64,000 bases of DNA from Jacaranda mimosifolia (Eukaryota; Streptophyta; Magnoliopsida; Lamiales; Bignoniaceae): the NCBI GenBank assembly GCA_018894105.1, contig CM032126.1, positions 3,871,001 to 3,935,000 on the forward strand, read 5' to 3'. The translations under genes were made by a program, and so were the position numbers. The notes under the pieces were generated by a model. That model made no database searches. It had not been told where the DNA came from and saw only the letters and a list, made by a program, of their open reading frames with translations. Below, one piece after another: positions 43,522 to 57,002 of this stretch. How positions within the stretch are numbered: the stretch's first letter is position 1; every line of letters begins with the position of its first letter.

Positions 43522-46500
43522 CTATAATCTTTCTTTTACCACAGTTCTGGTAAGTTTTTCACTGTTCCAGGCCAGCACCAGCGTCTCCTTGTGCATTGGG
43601 GTTCTGCGAGCCTCCACGTTGAGCAGGTCTAAAGTGTTCTTTTGAAGCTTACATCTCGCAATCTTTACAATGCTTAAGAAGTATCTGTCGGCAAACTGAA
43701 GCAAAATGCTATCAGTTAGAGAACCCTTACTACAAGCTGCTTTTTGATAAATAGGGAACCAAAATGCAGTTTCAACTAGGGTGCAAATGAATCAAGCTCA
43801 TAAGTCTTACTAACTAAGTTCAAATAGTTTTGAACTCGAGTTGAGATAAATTAAGCTTGATCTCTATTTCAAGCTATAGTATTTCGAGCCAGCTCGCTAG
43901 TCAATATATAATTAAATAATATTTTTTTATATTAACTAATAAATATATATTATATTACTATTATTTCATTTCAAATTAGAGCTCGCATTTGTTTACATCT
44001 CACTAGACAATTCGAGCTGAATCAAGCTGGAGCTGAGCTCGAGTTTTCATCCAATCGAACTCGAGCTCAAAATATTATGCTCGTCAAACTCAAGTTCGAG
44101 CTCGAAATTTTCTCTCAAATTTGACTCGATTGCACCCCTAGCTTCAACATCATTTATCATAATTCCCATATTTGAATGACTTCATAGATGGAAGTAAATT
44201 AGTAACTGATCATCAATCCCAACTTACATTTGGAATGTCAAAATCACCCTCCTTTGCGTCACATACATCAAGTGAGATTTTTCGAAGCATGGGCAACTGC
44301 AGTCATCAAAACAGCACAATGAAAGGAACATATTAGTTTGTTCTTATTTGTTGAGCCCGATTTGCACAAATACAGAGATTCCGTCTACACATAAACACTT
44401 ACCCTGGAAGCAGCATAAATGATGAAGTTTCTCGGAATTCCAGGGCCCTGGAATTTCAATGCACAGATTCATTATTCTAGAATCAGACGCTGAACAACTT
44501 TTAAGGCCTTTTAAGACTGTTCGCATAATAGGAACTTGATATTATAGATAACAAGTCTAATGAGATCAAACACAAAACGGAGTCTATAAAATGAACAATG
44601 CTTTCTATTACATAGTGCTGAAACCAGATAGGATTCATCTCTACACATCCTGCTGAAAAGGTTAATGGCTGAAGAGAACAAGAGAGGAATATTTGGCTCT
44701 ACATCAAATGCAGTCCAGAGCAATGTGTTGTCTAATTCAAATCTAGCTTCCTATAATCTGGTCCTTTATGATACTTAAAAGCTTTTCCACCATTTGCCTA
44801 ACTTTTCCTCAGGGGACACCATTTTCTTTGCTTCTCTAAGATATGTACCATAAATTATCTTGCATAGGTTAATTAATGCAGCTAGTTCTGAATTCCATGA
44901 CAAAGTTCCTTGATTATTTAGCCGCATTTACCTGAGTATTTTTTGTCAGGTTATATAGCAGCAACATTGAATTCTATATTCCTGATTTGCCTCTTCACTA
45001 ACTTAAATTCTCAAACATGCAGAAAAGGCAATTATCGACTTCGATGAAATTTGTGCAAGGGCATAAAGAGAAAGTAATATATGAAACAAGTTTTGAGTTG
45101 AAGTTTTTTCCCTTTATATTTTCCTAGTGGATATCCCCAAGAAAAACTTCTAGCATTTGCAATCAGCAGGGGGGATACATTATATCCAGTTTCACATTTG
45201 CGTTGAAGCACAGCATAAAAATGAGAAAGTTAATGGTCATGCAATTTATCCTCCCACGACTATTGTGTTCGGTTTAAGAAACAGACACCTTATGGATAGG
45301 TTGTAAGAGGATTATATCACAGGAGAGATGTACTCAGCAGAGTTGCAAAAATGTATTGTAGTTATCAATGAGTTTTTGTAGTTATCAATGAGACCAAAGA
45401 GTTATCAAAGAGACCTCCCGTTCATGTTATAGATGCAAAAAAGTATTAGCAAAGGCACAAAAGAACAATGGTCATGCATCTTAAGTAAGCCAAAGAAACA
45501 ATAATTTCCAAGGGATAGCTACGGGCACCTCCCCAGAGGCTTGCGTAATTACAGGTGCATCAAGGGAGGTCATTGTAATTATCCATAATTTTCCAATACA
45601 AGACACAACTAGGGCGGATTTTTCTGCTACAAGTTCATTGATAACATGAATTAATCAACTCTAAATGCAAAAAAGTGTTGCAAAATTCATTGATTTAACA
45701 TGATTTGGACTCGAAATATATGTACATAATCAAGACATGGTTGTAGCATGTACCACTTGGGATTTTTACTTTGATAAAAACCCTCATAAATTATAATGCA
45801 CCCCATGGGTGATGCCGAAATAAATAGAAACATCATCAATAAAGTAGGTTATGTCGTGGATAGAAATCTTGAGTCAATTGGTGAAAACATGAAAATTAAG
45901 TTGGGTGAGATCAGATATTCATATAAAATGCACCTTATGGATATCCATGTCGCTATTAAGAACAAAGATTGCCAATCAAAACAAATTGCATAAGAGAACT
46001 AGCTTATTGCATGAGAGAGGCAAGTAATGCACTAACACTGTGGTGTAGTGTAAGATCTTCAAGTGCGTGACAATCCAAAAGAGATCTGACACCATTGGTA
46101 GTTATTTCTCCACATTCCTGCAAAGCAAATAACAATGTGCTGAGAATGTCAAATACAAAGGCGGCCTAAACCGTGTAAAAGAAGATAAGAAGCAAAGACA
46201 GAGACACATAGATGTGTGGGTATGTAACTGCCACCAAAAGATTTGAAAATTTACTTTCAAGTATGAATTCTTGGTGTCTTCTCTAATCGTGACTTTTTTT
46301 TTTTCAAGTTTGAACTATCAATCAATATGATTTCTGGATACAACTTAGTAGATTTCCCCATAAATGAGACCAACATGGACTTTGGCAAGAATAACAAACG
46401 AACTTAGAAAGAAAGGTGGCAGCAAACCTCAAGATAGAGAGATGTCAACCCTGGCCAACCCCTTGTAATTATAGCCTGTGATTCTACAAATGAAACAGAA

Positions 46501-49500
46501 AGCAATAAAAGAGCTTTTATTATCTTTTGCCCTGACATTATCATATTGGCTGTTTGAGCCAGATCATCGATGTAAAGAAGCACATGAAGAAATAAAAAGG
46601 GAAACCCAAATGCAGCAGATTGGAAAAACACAAAGAAGTTTAACAATCATAAATATTTAGTTAGCACGAACTTATTCTGAATTCTTGGACACAAGAAACT
46701 CACCAGAGTCAAGTGATGTGCACCCTATCAATGTAAGCTCAACCAAATTGGCACAATTCTCAGCCAGAGTAGACAATTCTTCATTAGTCATCCATGGTGT
46801 CACTCTTTCAAGTCTCAAGTTCCTCAAATTCGGCATCCTGAACTTAAAGCTTAATGAGGATATGTCACCAATGCAATAGCAGAGAGCCAAGAATTGCAGG
46901 TGTGGCAGGGTTTTTATTATGTCACTTATGGCGGAGTCAGATATGACCTGTTAACATAAGTAGACGTATTACACAATGACTAATGGGTTTTCAACAGTTA
47001 TTACAATGAAAGAGAACAAATATACTAGAGTACCAAATATATAAAGGGCCATTAGCGAGTCAAAAAGTACATTTGCCTGATAAGGACATATTCAAATATT
47101 TTACATTATACAACGATAAAAGTCATCCAGGGGTTTCAATCGATGATGATCTAATATTGAATGATATTTTTTGCTGTCAAGCAAAAATAGCAATAATAAC
47201 AATGATAGGAGAGAATAGAGATCTGACTTCTTCTGGCTACCACAAAGCATCATGATCCATTTTGTCAATCATTCTATTTTTATAAATTGCTCTTGGCGAT
47301 GCAAGAAAAGACATTAAAAGTCATTAACAAAGAAAATTTAGCATATCTTTGCTGGCTATATTATTCAGTTATGAGCATCAGTGGAAGACAATTTACTGTT
47401 GGAAAATGAAATAAAAAAAAATTGAACATTATATCATGGTATACCTATATTACCTGAAAATAAAGAATCAATTTCTCAAGCATTGGACAGATAGTGGGCA
47501 ACAGCTTCAAGCCATCATGGCCTAAGGATCCACCTAAACCAACAACTAAGGTTCTCAATGATCTAATTGCTGGTTTAAGGGCTCCCAGAGAGAAAAATGA
47601 AAATCCCCATCCAAGTTCAATCTCCTCCAATTTGCAGTACTTGCCTAGCTCAGAGTACAATCCTTCTGGACTGTATGATGGATCATACAATTTTCTTTCT
47701 TTAGTTTCACTTTCCAGTCGCAACATATGCCTACAGCCTCTTGTTTTTAGAGATTTTAGATCAGGATTTCTACGAATAACATGAGATAGAGCAGCACAGG
47801 AAACCTGAAAATTTCACAAGCATAACATGTTTGTTAGATTCGCATGTATACCTGCATCTAACTCAGGCTTGATTCTGATACCAGTAAAGCAGATAGTAAC
47901 TAAAAGTAACACAATCCTTAAAGATTAATTGAACCGAAAGAAAAGGCATGGTAAATTTATCTAAATTCTAAAGGACAAACATACATTAATTGGAAGACAC
48001 TAATAAAAAAATCTCTTGAGAAACACACTTGAGATTCTTTCAAGAATAACTCTGCACCTTGATATCTTAAAAATTACTGTGTCAACATCCAAATTAATAT
48101 TTTAGATTAGCAGAAAACTTTTTACCATCAGTCTAATCCAAAAAGCTTAAGAGGATCTGTAAAAGATTGGATTTGGCATCTATTGACTTGTGGAAAATGA
48201 GCAAGGAAATGGAACAAATGCTGCTCCATATTTTATTCCAGATATCTCCACATTTAGTCCTCTAACATATATGGTACAAAAACTCATCCAAATCTCATTA
48301 AATAATATATGAGTGATGTCAAAAAAGAGTTATATTCTAATACAAAGGCTCGAGGTTCCTTTAAGACAGCCTCCACACCTTTGTTTCAGAAACATCAAGA
48401 TTCTCCAAGGACACCCCTGACAAACTATAAAGAGCATCATCAACAAGTTGAATTTCCCTGAGACATAGACTCTTCAAATGGACTGCTCCAGACATAAGCT
48501 CAGAAATAATCTTGCCAGTTATACCTGGCAAAAGAGTGAAAAAGGATTAGCATTGAGAAAATTTAATATCATAACTTTTATGTAGAATAGATGTTTGCCA
48601 CATCACATTTACAGCAACTGATTAGGGAAAAATTGTTCCTCTGAGTTGAATGTTAGTCTGCCATGATTATTAGTTGGAATATTAAACACAAAAATGATAT
48701 GCATATCAAGTTAGACTTCTCTTCATACGATGCACCAGAAATAATTAAGCAAATAAAAACAAACATAAAATCATGCTCAAGTTCAGGTGCAACCCCTATC
48801 TGATGCCGTGAAATATGTGTCAAGAAATGATAAGCAATCTCAAGTAATAGGAGAGTTATTTTCCACACAGCTCTTTAGAAAATTTTCACAGATAGACCAG
48901 AAAAATTAGGGAAGGGGAAGCACTGAGAAAGAATAGTTACATGTATTCTCTACCCAAATTAGTGAAATTAGAAGGTGGGAGAGAAAAAGTAAACAATATG
49001 TACCACAGCAGCCACCAACGTGCAAAGTTAGAAGTTTGTAAGCTGTCAACTGAGAATGCTTTTGACTTTGCTGTGTTTCACTGGAAATACCCGAGCAAAG
49101 CGCCAGAATTGATTTGTTTCCGAAAGAAGTATCACATGCCAAAACTGATTGTAGCATTTTGCATTTTAGAATCATTACTGATATACCATGGTCTGTAACT
49201 GATGTACACCCTTTCATGTTGACACAAGTCAAAGAATGGCAGACTTCTGACATGATGAGGAGATCAGAATCTGTAACAAGTGAAATACTAATTTAGCTTT
49301 GATAGGCTTACCAAGTAAAAGCTCTGTATCACACAGCAGTACTACATAACACCAAGCAAAAGTAGCAAGATCGTGCCAAAAAGCAACAAGTTTGAAAGAT
49401 AACTGGGACAGTATAGAACTTTTATTCCTACAGGAAGGGGAAAAAGGTGATTAAGGGAGAAGTTAGTGGTTTCTATCCAAGTTGCAAGAGCCTTCCCTAT

Positions 49501-52500
49501 CTAGGTAATACAAGAATGGCATCCCTTGCCTCAATATTCCTGCATGTTTGAACCTGATATTTCTGTCAAGAAATCCAACCTTTTAGCTATGTGCCTATAA
49601 CCTTGATGAAAAGACTGAATAAAAAATAACGCTGCATGTGGACATAGATACATGAGAACAGTAGACTTAGTTAAGACCCCAATTCAACTGAACTAATAGA
49701 ACTAAGAAAACCGTCAAACTTACCTAAGACCCCAACTCAACTGAACTTCATGTTAATAGAATGAAGAAAACCGTTGAGACCCACCATTCACCAGTCTAGA
49801 GTCCATAAAAGTTAAGTAATCACTCATCTTGAGCCGTTGGTCCTGATAATGCTATCCTGCCTGATATATATCCATGGGCAGACTGCCTTTGCAAGAGAGT
49901 TGCTACACCTATTTGTATTTATTTAAGTTTTCTTTCCCGCATAACATCCAAACCAATCACCCAAAAGCTACACATGTTATGTTCCTACGCTGCTGGAAAT
50001 GAAGAATCTTACCACTTATGTCAGTTCGACCCTCCAAAGTGAGTTCCAAGATATTTGATAGCAATGGCCTGGACGCATAAGATAATGAAGCAGCAGAATG
50101 GCAACTATACATGTCAAATGATGCTGTTGATCTTTTTGGTGTCAGAACTGATGAGGACGCTATAATAGATACTTGAGCAGGTATAACAGGGTTAATATCC
50201 ATAGTCAGGTCAACGTTGGTGAGTAGAGGGAACTTCTGCACCAATTGACACAAATTTTTCGTTTTGAAGTTTAAAAAATAAGCCGCCCTTAATCTTCGTA
50301 ATGATGGAAATGATTTGCAGAAACAATCAATTGCTAATCCCAGAGGAAGAGATGGACAATTCGAAATATCCAACTCCTGCACTGCTTCAAAAGTCAACAT
50401 CTGGCCCAGTCCCTGCAAGATCTGGAAACCATCCCCACCACTATTTGCATGGTTAACAGAAGACTTCTTAATGATCTTTCTCAACATCGAATCTGCAATG
50501 CATGATGGAAGCACAGAAAGAAGAAATAGTTCTGCCGTAATCTGTGGGCAACCGGAAACATCCAATTTCTGAAGGTTTTTTCCCAATAAACGATATCAGC
50601 AATTAAGGCGAAAAAAGTTGTAAGAATACTGGTATGGGCACAATGATGATAAAGGTATCCTAGTGAAAAACCTGTGTATATTTTGTTAACCGGATTTTGA
50701 GGTGACTCGAGTCACCTTCTCGAATGATGTCTGTCAAACTCGTACAAGGATGTCTCGTTAAACTAAGAATACTGCCAGTTGCTTTGTCAGCAAACTTTGA
50801 AAAGAAACGGCACCTTTGTTTTCCTAGAAAATAAAAAATGTTGATAAATTGATAGACAGGTCATATTACTGAGGCATTTGACATTTCTTTGGCTGGACAA
50901 AAGAGCTTTCAGCATACGCAGGTAAGAGAGCATACCACCAGCAAACCACAAGGGAAGAAGGCTTGTACGTATCTGTTCAAGACAAGCATGAACAAATAAG
51001 TACTTAAAATTGATAATGTCCAATTTTATCAACCAAAGAGATGAAAAGTTCTATTCTAAAATCTCTCCACACTGCTTCCTCTTCTATACAAGGTTTCTAT
51101 TCAACCGACAAGCAATCTAAAAGAGATTTTGCATACTAACCCTCACATACTATTCCATTTGATCAACTAATAATAGGCTCAGTGTCCAAGCAAAGTTGCA
51201 CCAAATTGCAAAGGAAATGACAAATTAATAATAATAACGGCAATGATAAAGACCAAAAAAATTGATGATATCAAATAAGAATTAGGCATTGCTGTATTGT
51301 ATTATGATGGTTACTAGTTAATAGCATACAATAGCCTAATTGTGATCGGACTCCTTTTTACAATAATTAAATGACCAATCTGATAAATATCATAAGCTGT
51401 CTCCAAAAGCTCTGATATTATACGAGATATTGAAGCAGACTACACAAACTAGCAGAAAATCTTTTAGGATTTTTCTCAGAAGAATGTATAATATTGCAGA
51501 ACATTAAGAAGCCCTATTATCCATGTTTCCCAATATAAGAGTGATATCATTCCACTTTGTCAATTTATGCTGCGGCTCACACAATAGATATCTCATTCAT
51601 ACCTCGTGAAATAAATCAATGCTATTCCAGCCCTCTGATTTTGCAGTCTTTGCAGTGAGCCAAAGTAGAATTGCATCACAAAGATGCTTCTCACTGTGAA
51701 AGCCATCATGAATCGCATCAAAGTTGAATTTCCATACCAAGTAGCAAAAGAGTAAAAGCATCTAACCTGTCTACAGTCAAATCAGCATGCTGGATACAGG
51801 AGCAAAGTAGCTTGTATGGGACATCAGTGAAAGAGTTGAATGACAATGCCCACATCTGCAAAATAAAGCATCATGTACCAAGTCTAAAACAGGATCAAAA
51901 TCACCCATTTATATATATTTAAAAATATAGAAAAGATAAAATAATTGTTTTTACAGCCTTCTAATATGTAAAACCCGATAGTCTAGTAATTGACGCTGTC
52001 TGTGGGACTGACAATATAATGATGGTAAAATTAACGAACATCCCATCTACCAGCATGACTCTACAGCACATTCTAATAGCCATGAGTGAGAAACTATAAT
52101 GGCAATTATGTTAAAGAAAGATGAGTATGAGCATGATATTTAAATCAGAACAAGAATCCTTCTGGTACAAGAGCAATAATGCACCAAATCTGATGTGAAT
52201 ATCTGTGCAAAACAAAAGCACTTACAAAGTTCCTAGCCAGATAGCTTGTACAGAGCTGTAGGATAAAATCATTTGCTGCAACATATTTCACTTCCATCTA
52301 TAAGACCGAGTTCCATAATATCAATGTTAAAAAAAGATAATCAAAAGCTCATAATTTCTTATATATACATCTTTATCATAGTCCTTTAGGACCAAGTAGA
52401 AAACCTTACCATGCTCCAAACCATACTTCCAGATATGAATCAAGCCACCTAAACATAATTGTGGTGATTGAAGCCCTCCGAATGAAGTCACTTCATCCAA

Positions 52501-53705
52501 CCAAACTCGACACTTCAAGAGAAGCTTATCCACCCCAAAGAATAAAGCTGCCTGAGTAAATATTAAAGCAATTTCAGAATTCTGATGAAAAACCTCCCAA
52601 TAGAACAGCCACGATGGACTGAAATAGAACCCCTTCAGTAATTGCTTAGGGGCATCCAGTTTCAACTGCTTAGAAGTAAAAGTGGAAGGAAGGCCTTAGC
52701 CAAAGATAGCTAAGCCTTAAGGAGCTTTAAGAAACAGCGAAAGATGAGCATGCAACAAAAAGACTATTTTTCAAAACATTACAGTGCCAAACAACAATCA
52801 TTCAATTACTAATCAAAATGCTCTATCAGATAGCACTCAGTCTCATTGTACTCATAAAACCAAATCCATCAATGAAATGTCGAGGTCAAAATTTTCAAAT
52901 GCTGCATTTACTTTTTAGCTTCAATGGTTTACTAGCATGGCAATCAAAAGATTAATTAATTCATATTTAGTGCAATAAACACTTCAAACATTAAAAGGTA
53001 TAAATGAGAGCACATTTTTTGCAATAAATCAAGATAACCATTATTCCAAACAACCATAAAAGAACAAAATTATACCTCATTCAGAGGAATGAAATTATCC
53101 GAGGAAATTTCCACATGGCATCCAAATATAACCCTTAAAACACTCACAAACAACTCCAAGTTCCAATTTATTGATATAGACTTGAGCCTAGATTCACTGA
53201 AACAATGCAGAAAAACATCACCACTAAATGATAAGCTCCATGTAGAAAAAGCTTCATAGGAAACATGAACTTAAGATCCGTAAAATAAATTAATTACCTA
53301 AAACTTCCACTCAGGAGTCCACGAAAATAGGAGGATTCATCAATGAGCCTGTGAATTTAAACATTAACTCAGAATTACTGTATAAACAAAGACAAGGAAG
53401 CTTATGCATACAGCAATATCTTGTTTACTTGGTTTTCTGAGATTTGATTTATTAACTATTTTAAATTGTCGAATTGAGAGTTGAGATAATTTGATTTGCC
53501 TGTTGCGATTGACTTCAATTTTGAGTACTTTGTGAGCAAGAACTGAAGGCAAATCCCAGATACTGATCTCCGCCGTTGAAATTATAATCCCGTCGAAATC
53601 ATCGAGTTTTTCGTCCGGGTCCGAACCGTTAAATTCGCTGCATATGAGAGTTACGAGGTCATCGGAATCCTGGTCGTGTCCCGCCGACGCCATTACCGTT
53701 GACAT
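43522..53705 (-). CDS. FBL11: BTB/POZ and leucine-rich-repeat protein, FBL11-like
   Basis: Probable substrate adaptor of a ubiquitin ligase (BTB plus LRR); closest remembered relative is Arabidopsis FBL11. Nineteen coding exons, 975 aa, frame conserved at every junction: 53705-53500, 53348-53298, 53196-53076, 52551-52410, 52275-52226, 51855-51767, 51693-51603, 50972-50936, 50823-50672, 50568-50013, 49270-49004, 48524-48379, 47804-47454, 46947-46704, 46483-46428, 46117-46037, 44447-44403, 44296-44228, 43695-43522. BTB region in exons 1-4 (RLIDESSYFRGLLSGSFSES, AALFFGVDKLLLKC). A BACK-like helical region follows. LRRs start in exon 10 (KLDVSGCPQIT) and continue (CVNMKGCTSVTD, LENLDVSET, LVELTLIGCTS, LEDLTLHHS). 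Ends TRTVVKERL. Intron 1 has a GC donor (AACAG/GCAAAT). The hAT MITE lies in intron 18. Some short exons could be adjusted by cDNA. Confidence 0.85.
43777..44140. mobile_element. hAT-like MITE in FBL11 intron 18 (copy B)
   Basis: 364 bp. Ends TAGGGTGCAAATGA and (reversed) TAGGGGTGCAATCGAG. 8-bp flanks GTTTCAAC and GCTTCAAC (7 of 8 match). Same insertion as 36195-36529. Confidence 0.8.
45512..45596. mobile_element. Small insertion specific to copy B
   Basis: About 73 bp plus a target duplication (AATTTCCAA at 45503-45511 and AATTTTCCAA at 45587-45596), absent at the matching place in copy A (about 37710). It begins GGGATAGCTACGGGCACC and includes AGGGAGGTCATTGTAATTA, a motif common in dicot noncoding DNA. 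It lies in FBL11 intron 16. Confidence 0.65.
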
Positions 53706-53717
53706 TTTCCATTCCAA

Positions 53718-55564
53718 AAGAAGGAAATTTCTAGACTTGCCTGGCGTTCTATTTCAAGTAAATAAGTAAAAATCATACAAATATGACGTCATACTTTGTC
53801 TAATAATTTCAATTATTCATTTGAAATTTTAAAATAAATAAAAAGGAAAATAAACAAAATAAAAACATTAAATAAAACATAAAGAAATGAAATTAGAAAG
53901 AGAAACAATCGTCAGATGATATAGAATAAAAATACCATCATTAATAGCTTAATTATAATATATTCAATACCACACCAAATTAATTATTCAAATACTCATT
54001 TTTATAAATTATATAAATATTTATTTAATTTACGCCTATTTATGTTTTTTTAGATATAGAAATCAATCTACTATAAGTATTTATAATATAATTGGGCTAT
54101 GATTACATTTCCACATTCTTTTTTTTTATTTTCTACTATTCTAAAAATGAAAGATATCACTTTATACATATTTTCACTAAATATTATTTTTATTTTTATT
54201 TTTATTTTTATTTTTATTTTTAAAATATATTATTCAATAACTTATATATCTTTTCTCAATAATATTTATATCTTATCTCTTTTTATTCCATTATTTCTAT
54301 CTCTTTCCACCTACAACCTATTAAAATCAATACAATAATTACTTTTTCCAATAATGATTTAATGAGTAATGCTAATAATTATAAATTATTCAAAAGTATT
54401 GCTACATTAATTTGGATAATGATTAATTATTAAAAAAAATGGATGATGAATTACGGATTTTTGATGGCACCATGTTTAACCTGCTTAGATGGTCTTATGC
54501 GTCTTCTCCTCTTGCCTAATTTACGATTACACTTTTTTGTTTAATTTATGATCACAGTTTTTGCTTATAATTTGATCTCAGATGGTGTTTGGCTAAATTT
54601 ATTTAAAAGAGCTTACAAGCTTTTACATTTTATAAGATATTTTGAAACTTATCCAATGGTAAATTTCTTTTTGAAAATAAGTTTTTAAAGTATTTGGACA
54701 AAATAAAATTTTGGAACTTATAAAATGCTAGCATGACAATTTTGTAATTAATATAAATAAAATTAAGATATCATGTTAAGATCTTCAAAATAAATTAGGA
54801 ATTCCTTACTTTTTAAAAAGAGTTTATGAGGTCCCAACATCTTATTTTGCAAACTTATAAGCAATTTTTTTTTAAAAAAAATTTCAAATATTTTTTGACA
54901 TCTTATAAGCTCTCAAATATTTTATAAGATGTTTTAAGGAGTTTATAAACTCATCGAAACATCCTTTTAATCAACTACAATTTTGGTAGTTATACATTAG
55001 GAAATTTTCTAAAGTAAGACCTTGATGATCAATTATTAATCAAGATAAAGGATAAATGGATAGCTTGACGGTGTACTCATATTTTCAAACGGATCAATTG
55101 CAAGTTTAACTCAAGGAATAGGTGAAGAATTATTAAAAATCCTCTTAAGTTGAAGGAAAAAATTAAAAAATAATTGAGCTATAGAGCAAACCTTAAATAT
55201 ATGGTGCAAATGAAGTTTCAATTAATTGTTATCACTTATGCTGAAACACATTTGAACATAACATTTGTCAAAGAATCAAACAATTAGAGAAATTTGGTTT
55301 TGTTTGAATTATTATCAAAGAAATGAAGAAAAAGAAAAAAACTAAAAAATATATAATTACGTTCCGTGCAGATATGTGTATAATTATTAATCAGAAACGC
55401 ATTGCTTCACTTTGCAGCTCCGCCAAAAAGATTAATCCGAAAAACATACAATTAATTGGATCACAAGTGATTTTCCACCAATTAAAAAGAAAAAATGAAA
55501 AAACAAAAATAAAATGAAGAAGAGCAAAAATCAAAAGTTCTCCTGAATTGAATTTGCTTCACAA
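53718..55564. other. Intergenic DNA between FBL11 and MIF
   Basis: AT-rich. It contains a (TTTTTA)n-like tract at 54183-54225, the inverted TTATAAG MITE at 54590, and plain AT-rich DNA. The FBL11 and MIF promoter and 3' regions must fall at the edges. No further gene. Confidence 0.5.
54590..54965. mobile_element. TTATAAG-rich MITE, copy 2 (inverted)
   Basis: Its reverse complement follows 42283-42671 along its whole length (for example TTTTTAAAAAGTAAGGA, TTAATTACAAAA, CTTTAAAAACTTATTTT). Left end GGTGTTTGGCTAA. Confidence 0.7.
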
Positions 55565-55825
55565 CTATTTGGGAGTGACAGGCATAGAGAAGCAGAGGAA
55601 GAAGCTCTCCAATTGGCGCACCACTTTCCTGTGAAAATTCCTGTGACAGCTGCACGCAGCACACCACAACGCCGCGCTGCTTCCTTCTTCTCCCGCCGGC
55701 ATGAACTCGCAGCAGCCGTCCACCGCGTGCTTCCCGATGCTCGCCGCGTGGTTTTTCCGGCATTCCTCGTAAGTCACCACTCGCTCCTTCGAGATCTTCC
55801 TGCAGATCCCTTTCTGCAGATTCAT
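55565..55825 (-). CDS. MIF: MINI ZINC FINGER protein (ZF-HD dimerisation domain only)
   Basis: Single exon, 86 aa, ATG 55825 to TAG 55565. It carries only the ZF-HD dimerisation zinc finger ([43 protein letters not shown]) and no homeodomain. MIFs form non-functional heterodimers with ZF-HD homeodomain proteins and so modulate hormone responses and floral development. The conserved Cys and His residues are all present; the usual G-C-R is G-C-C here. The frame is open further upstream but MNLQKGIC is the natural MIF-like start. The C-terminal tail ([15 protein letters not shown]) is unusual. Which MIF (1, 2 or 3) is unclear. Confidence 0.88.
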   Translation of the reverse strand: MNLQKGICRKISKERVVTYEECRKNHAASIGKHAVDGCCEFMPAGEEGSSAALWCAACSCHRNFHRKVVRQLESFFLCFSMPVTPK

Positions 55826-56713
55826 TTTTGAAATAATTGCAAATAGAGGCAAATTCCTCCTAACTATAAATACAGTACTTGGTGTAGGAATTTCTAGGTT
55901 TTCAATTGTAGTAAAAATGGCACTCGAATAGTACAGTAGTAGGATGAGCATTATTTAGAGAAGGTCTGCAGAAGTAGTTGGCGCGTGATGCGTAGGCTGC
56001 GATAGGTGGCGCAGCCAATTTTGATTGATTTCTCGCCGGCATTTTTAGATCAATATAATGACGTCCGGATGAAAAGGTAGGTTTCTTGTTGGGTTTCAAT
56101 AATGGTTAGTATTCATTGTTCTTTTTCGTCCAGATTATTTGAATGGATCGTTTTCATCCTCATCATCACTTTTTTTCAATTAATTGATTAAAAAAAATGG
56201 TATATATATGTAGGGGCATAAACAAGTCGAGCCGAGTGAAGCCCGAATCTAATAGGCTCAAACTCTGCTCATCTATTAATTTGCAAGTTCAAGCTCGGAT
56301 CGTTGGAATAGACGAAAGCTCAACAGGCCTTATCGAGATTGACTGGATAAGGCTCGTCATGAAGAAACAGAAAAGCTCAATTCATTAAGCTCGTACATAT
56401 TTGGATTAACTCGAGTTCATTTATACTCAAAACAAAAATTTTTAAATAATTTTGTTATGTATTTTCCTAAAAATAAAAAATCAAATTATTATTATTATTA
56501 TTATTATTATTATAGATTTTATTATATGGGCCTAGGTTATAATTATATATGTATATATATAAATATAAATATAATAAAAAAGCTCATTTAGGCTGGCGAA
56601 CTTTTCGAGCTGAATATTATTGAGATCGGGCTCGAAAATATCGAGTCGAGCTCAAACTGTTTGCGAATCGTCTATTTTTTTTGAATTAATTCAAGTTTTT
56701 TTAATTAATTGAT

Positions 56714-56784
56714 TAAAATTGGCTACTACAATAGTATAGTTAATAATTTAGTTAATAAATATACTATTGTAGTAGCCAATTTTA
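56714..56784. repeat. Perfect short inverted repeat (hairpin)
   Basis: Arms 56714-56737 and 56761-56784 (starting TAAAATTGGCTACTACAATA) are exact inverted complements over 24 bp (25 with the next pair), separated by about 22 bp of AT-rich loop. It may be a tiny MITE or a small-RNA hairpin. Confidence 0.85.
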
Positions 56785-56957
56785 CGAAGTAACTTGAATG
56801 AAACTCGATATTTTTATTAGACTTGGAGTCTTGAATATGTCCAGTGACTAGTATTAGATGATGCAACAAAATTTCTTTCAATCTTTCACATATATAGCTA
56901 TTTATTCTTGAATTATCGTAATCAGGTTAAAACTACACAATGAAGATAAATGGCATA

Positions 56958-56966
<9 letters not shown>

Positions 56967-56993
<27 letters not shown>

Positions 56994-57002
56994 TGTATGT
57001 GT
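56967..57002 (+). repeat. (GTAT)n microsatellite
   Basis: Eight or so consecutive GTAT units preceded by an (AT)n run. Confidence 0.9.

Larger units (their letters stand above)
41000..46310. repeat. Segmental duplication, copy B
   Basis: Partner of 34805-38415. It holds a second BUD31-type promoter/UTR exon (about 41148-41290), the TTATAAG MITE (42283, absent from copy A), and FBL11 exons 16-19 in intact form. The PPR gene lies between the copies. Confidence 0.85.

Noticed and set aside
44403..44530. Apparent 1-base frameshift in FBL11 between the two duplicated copies near 44480
   Set aside because: The extra base lies upstream of the acceptor ATTCCAG at 44448, so it is intronic. Exon 17 (44447-44403) is in frame.
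55323..55517. 64-codon Lys-rich frame downstream of MIF
   Set aside because: Low-complexity translation of A-rich DNA without conserved motif.
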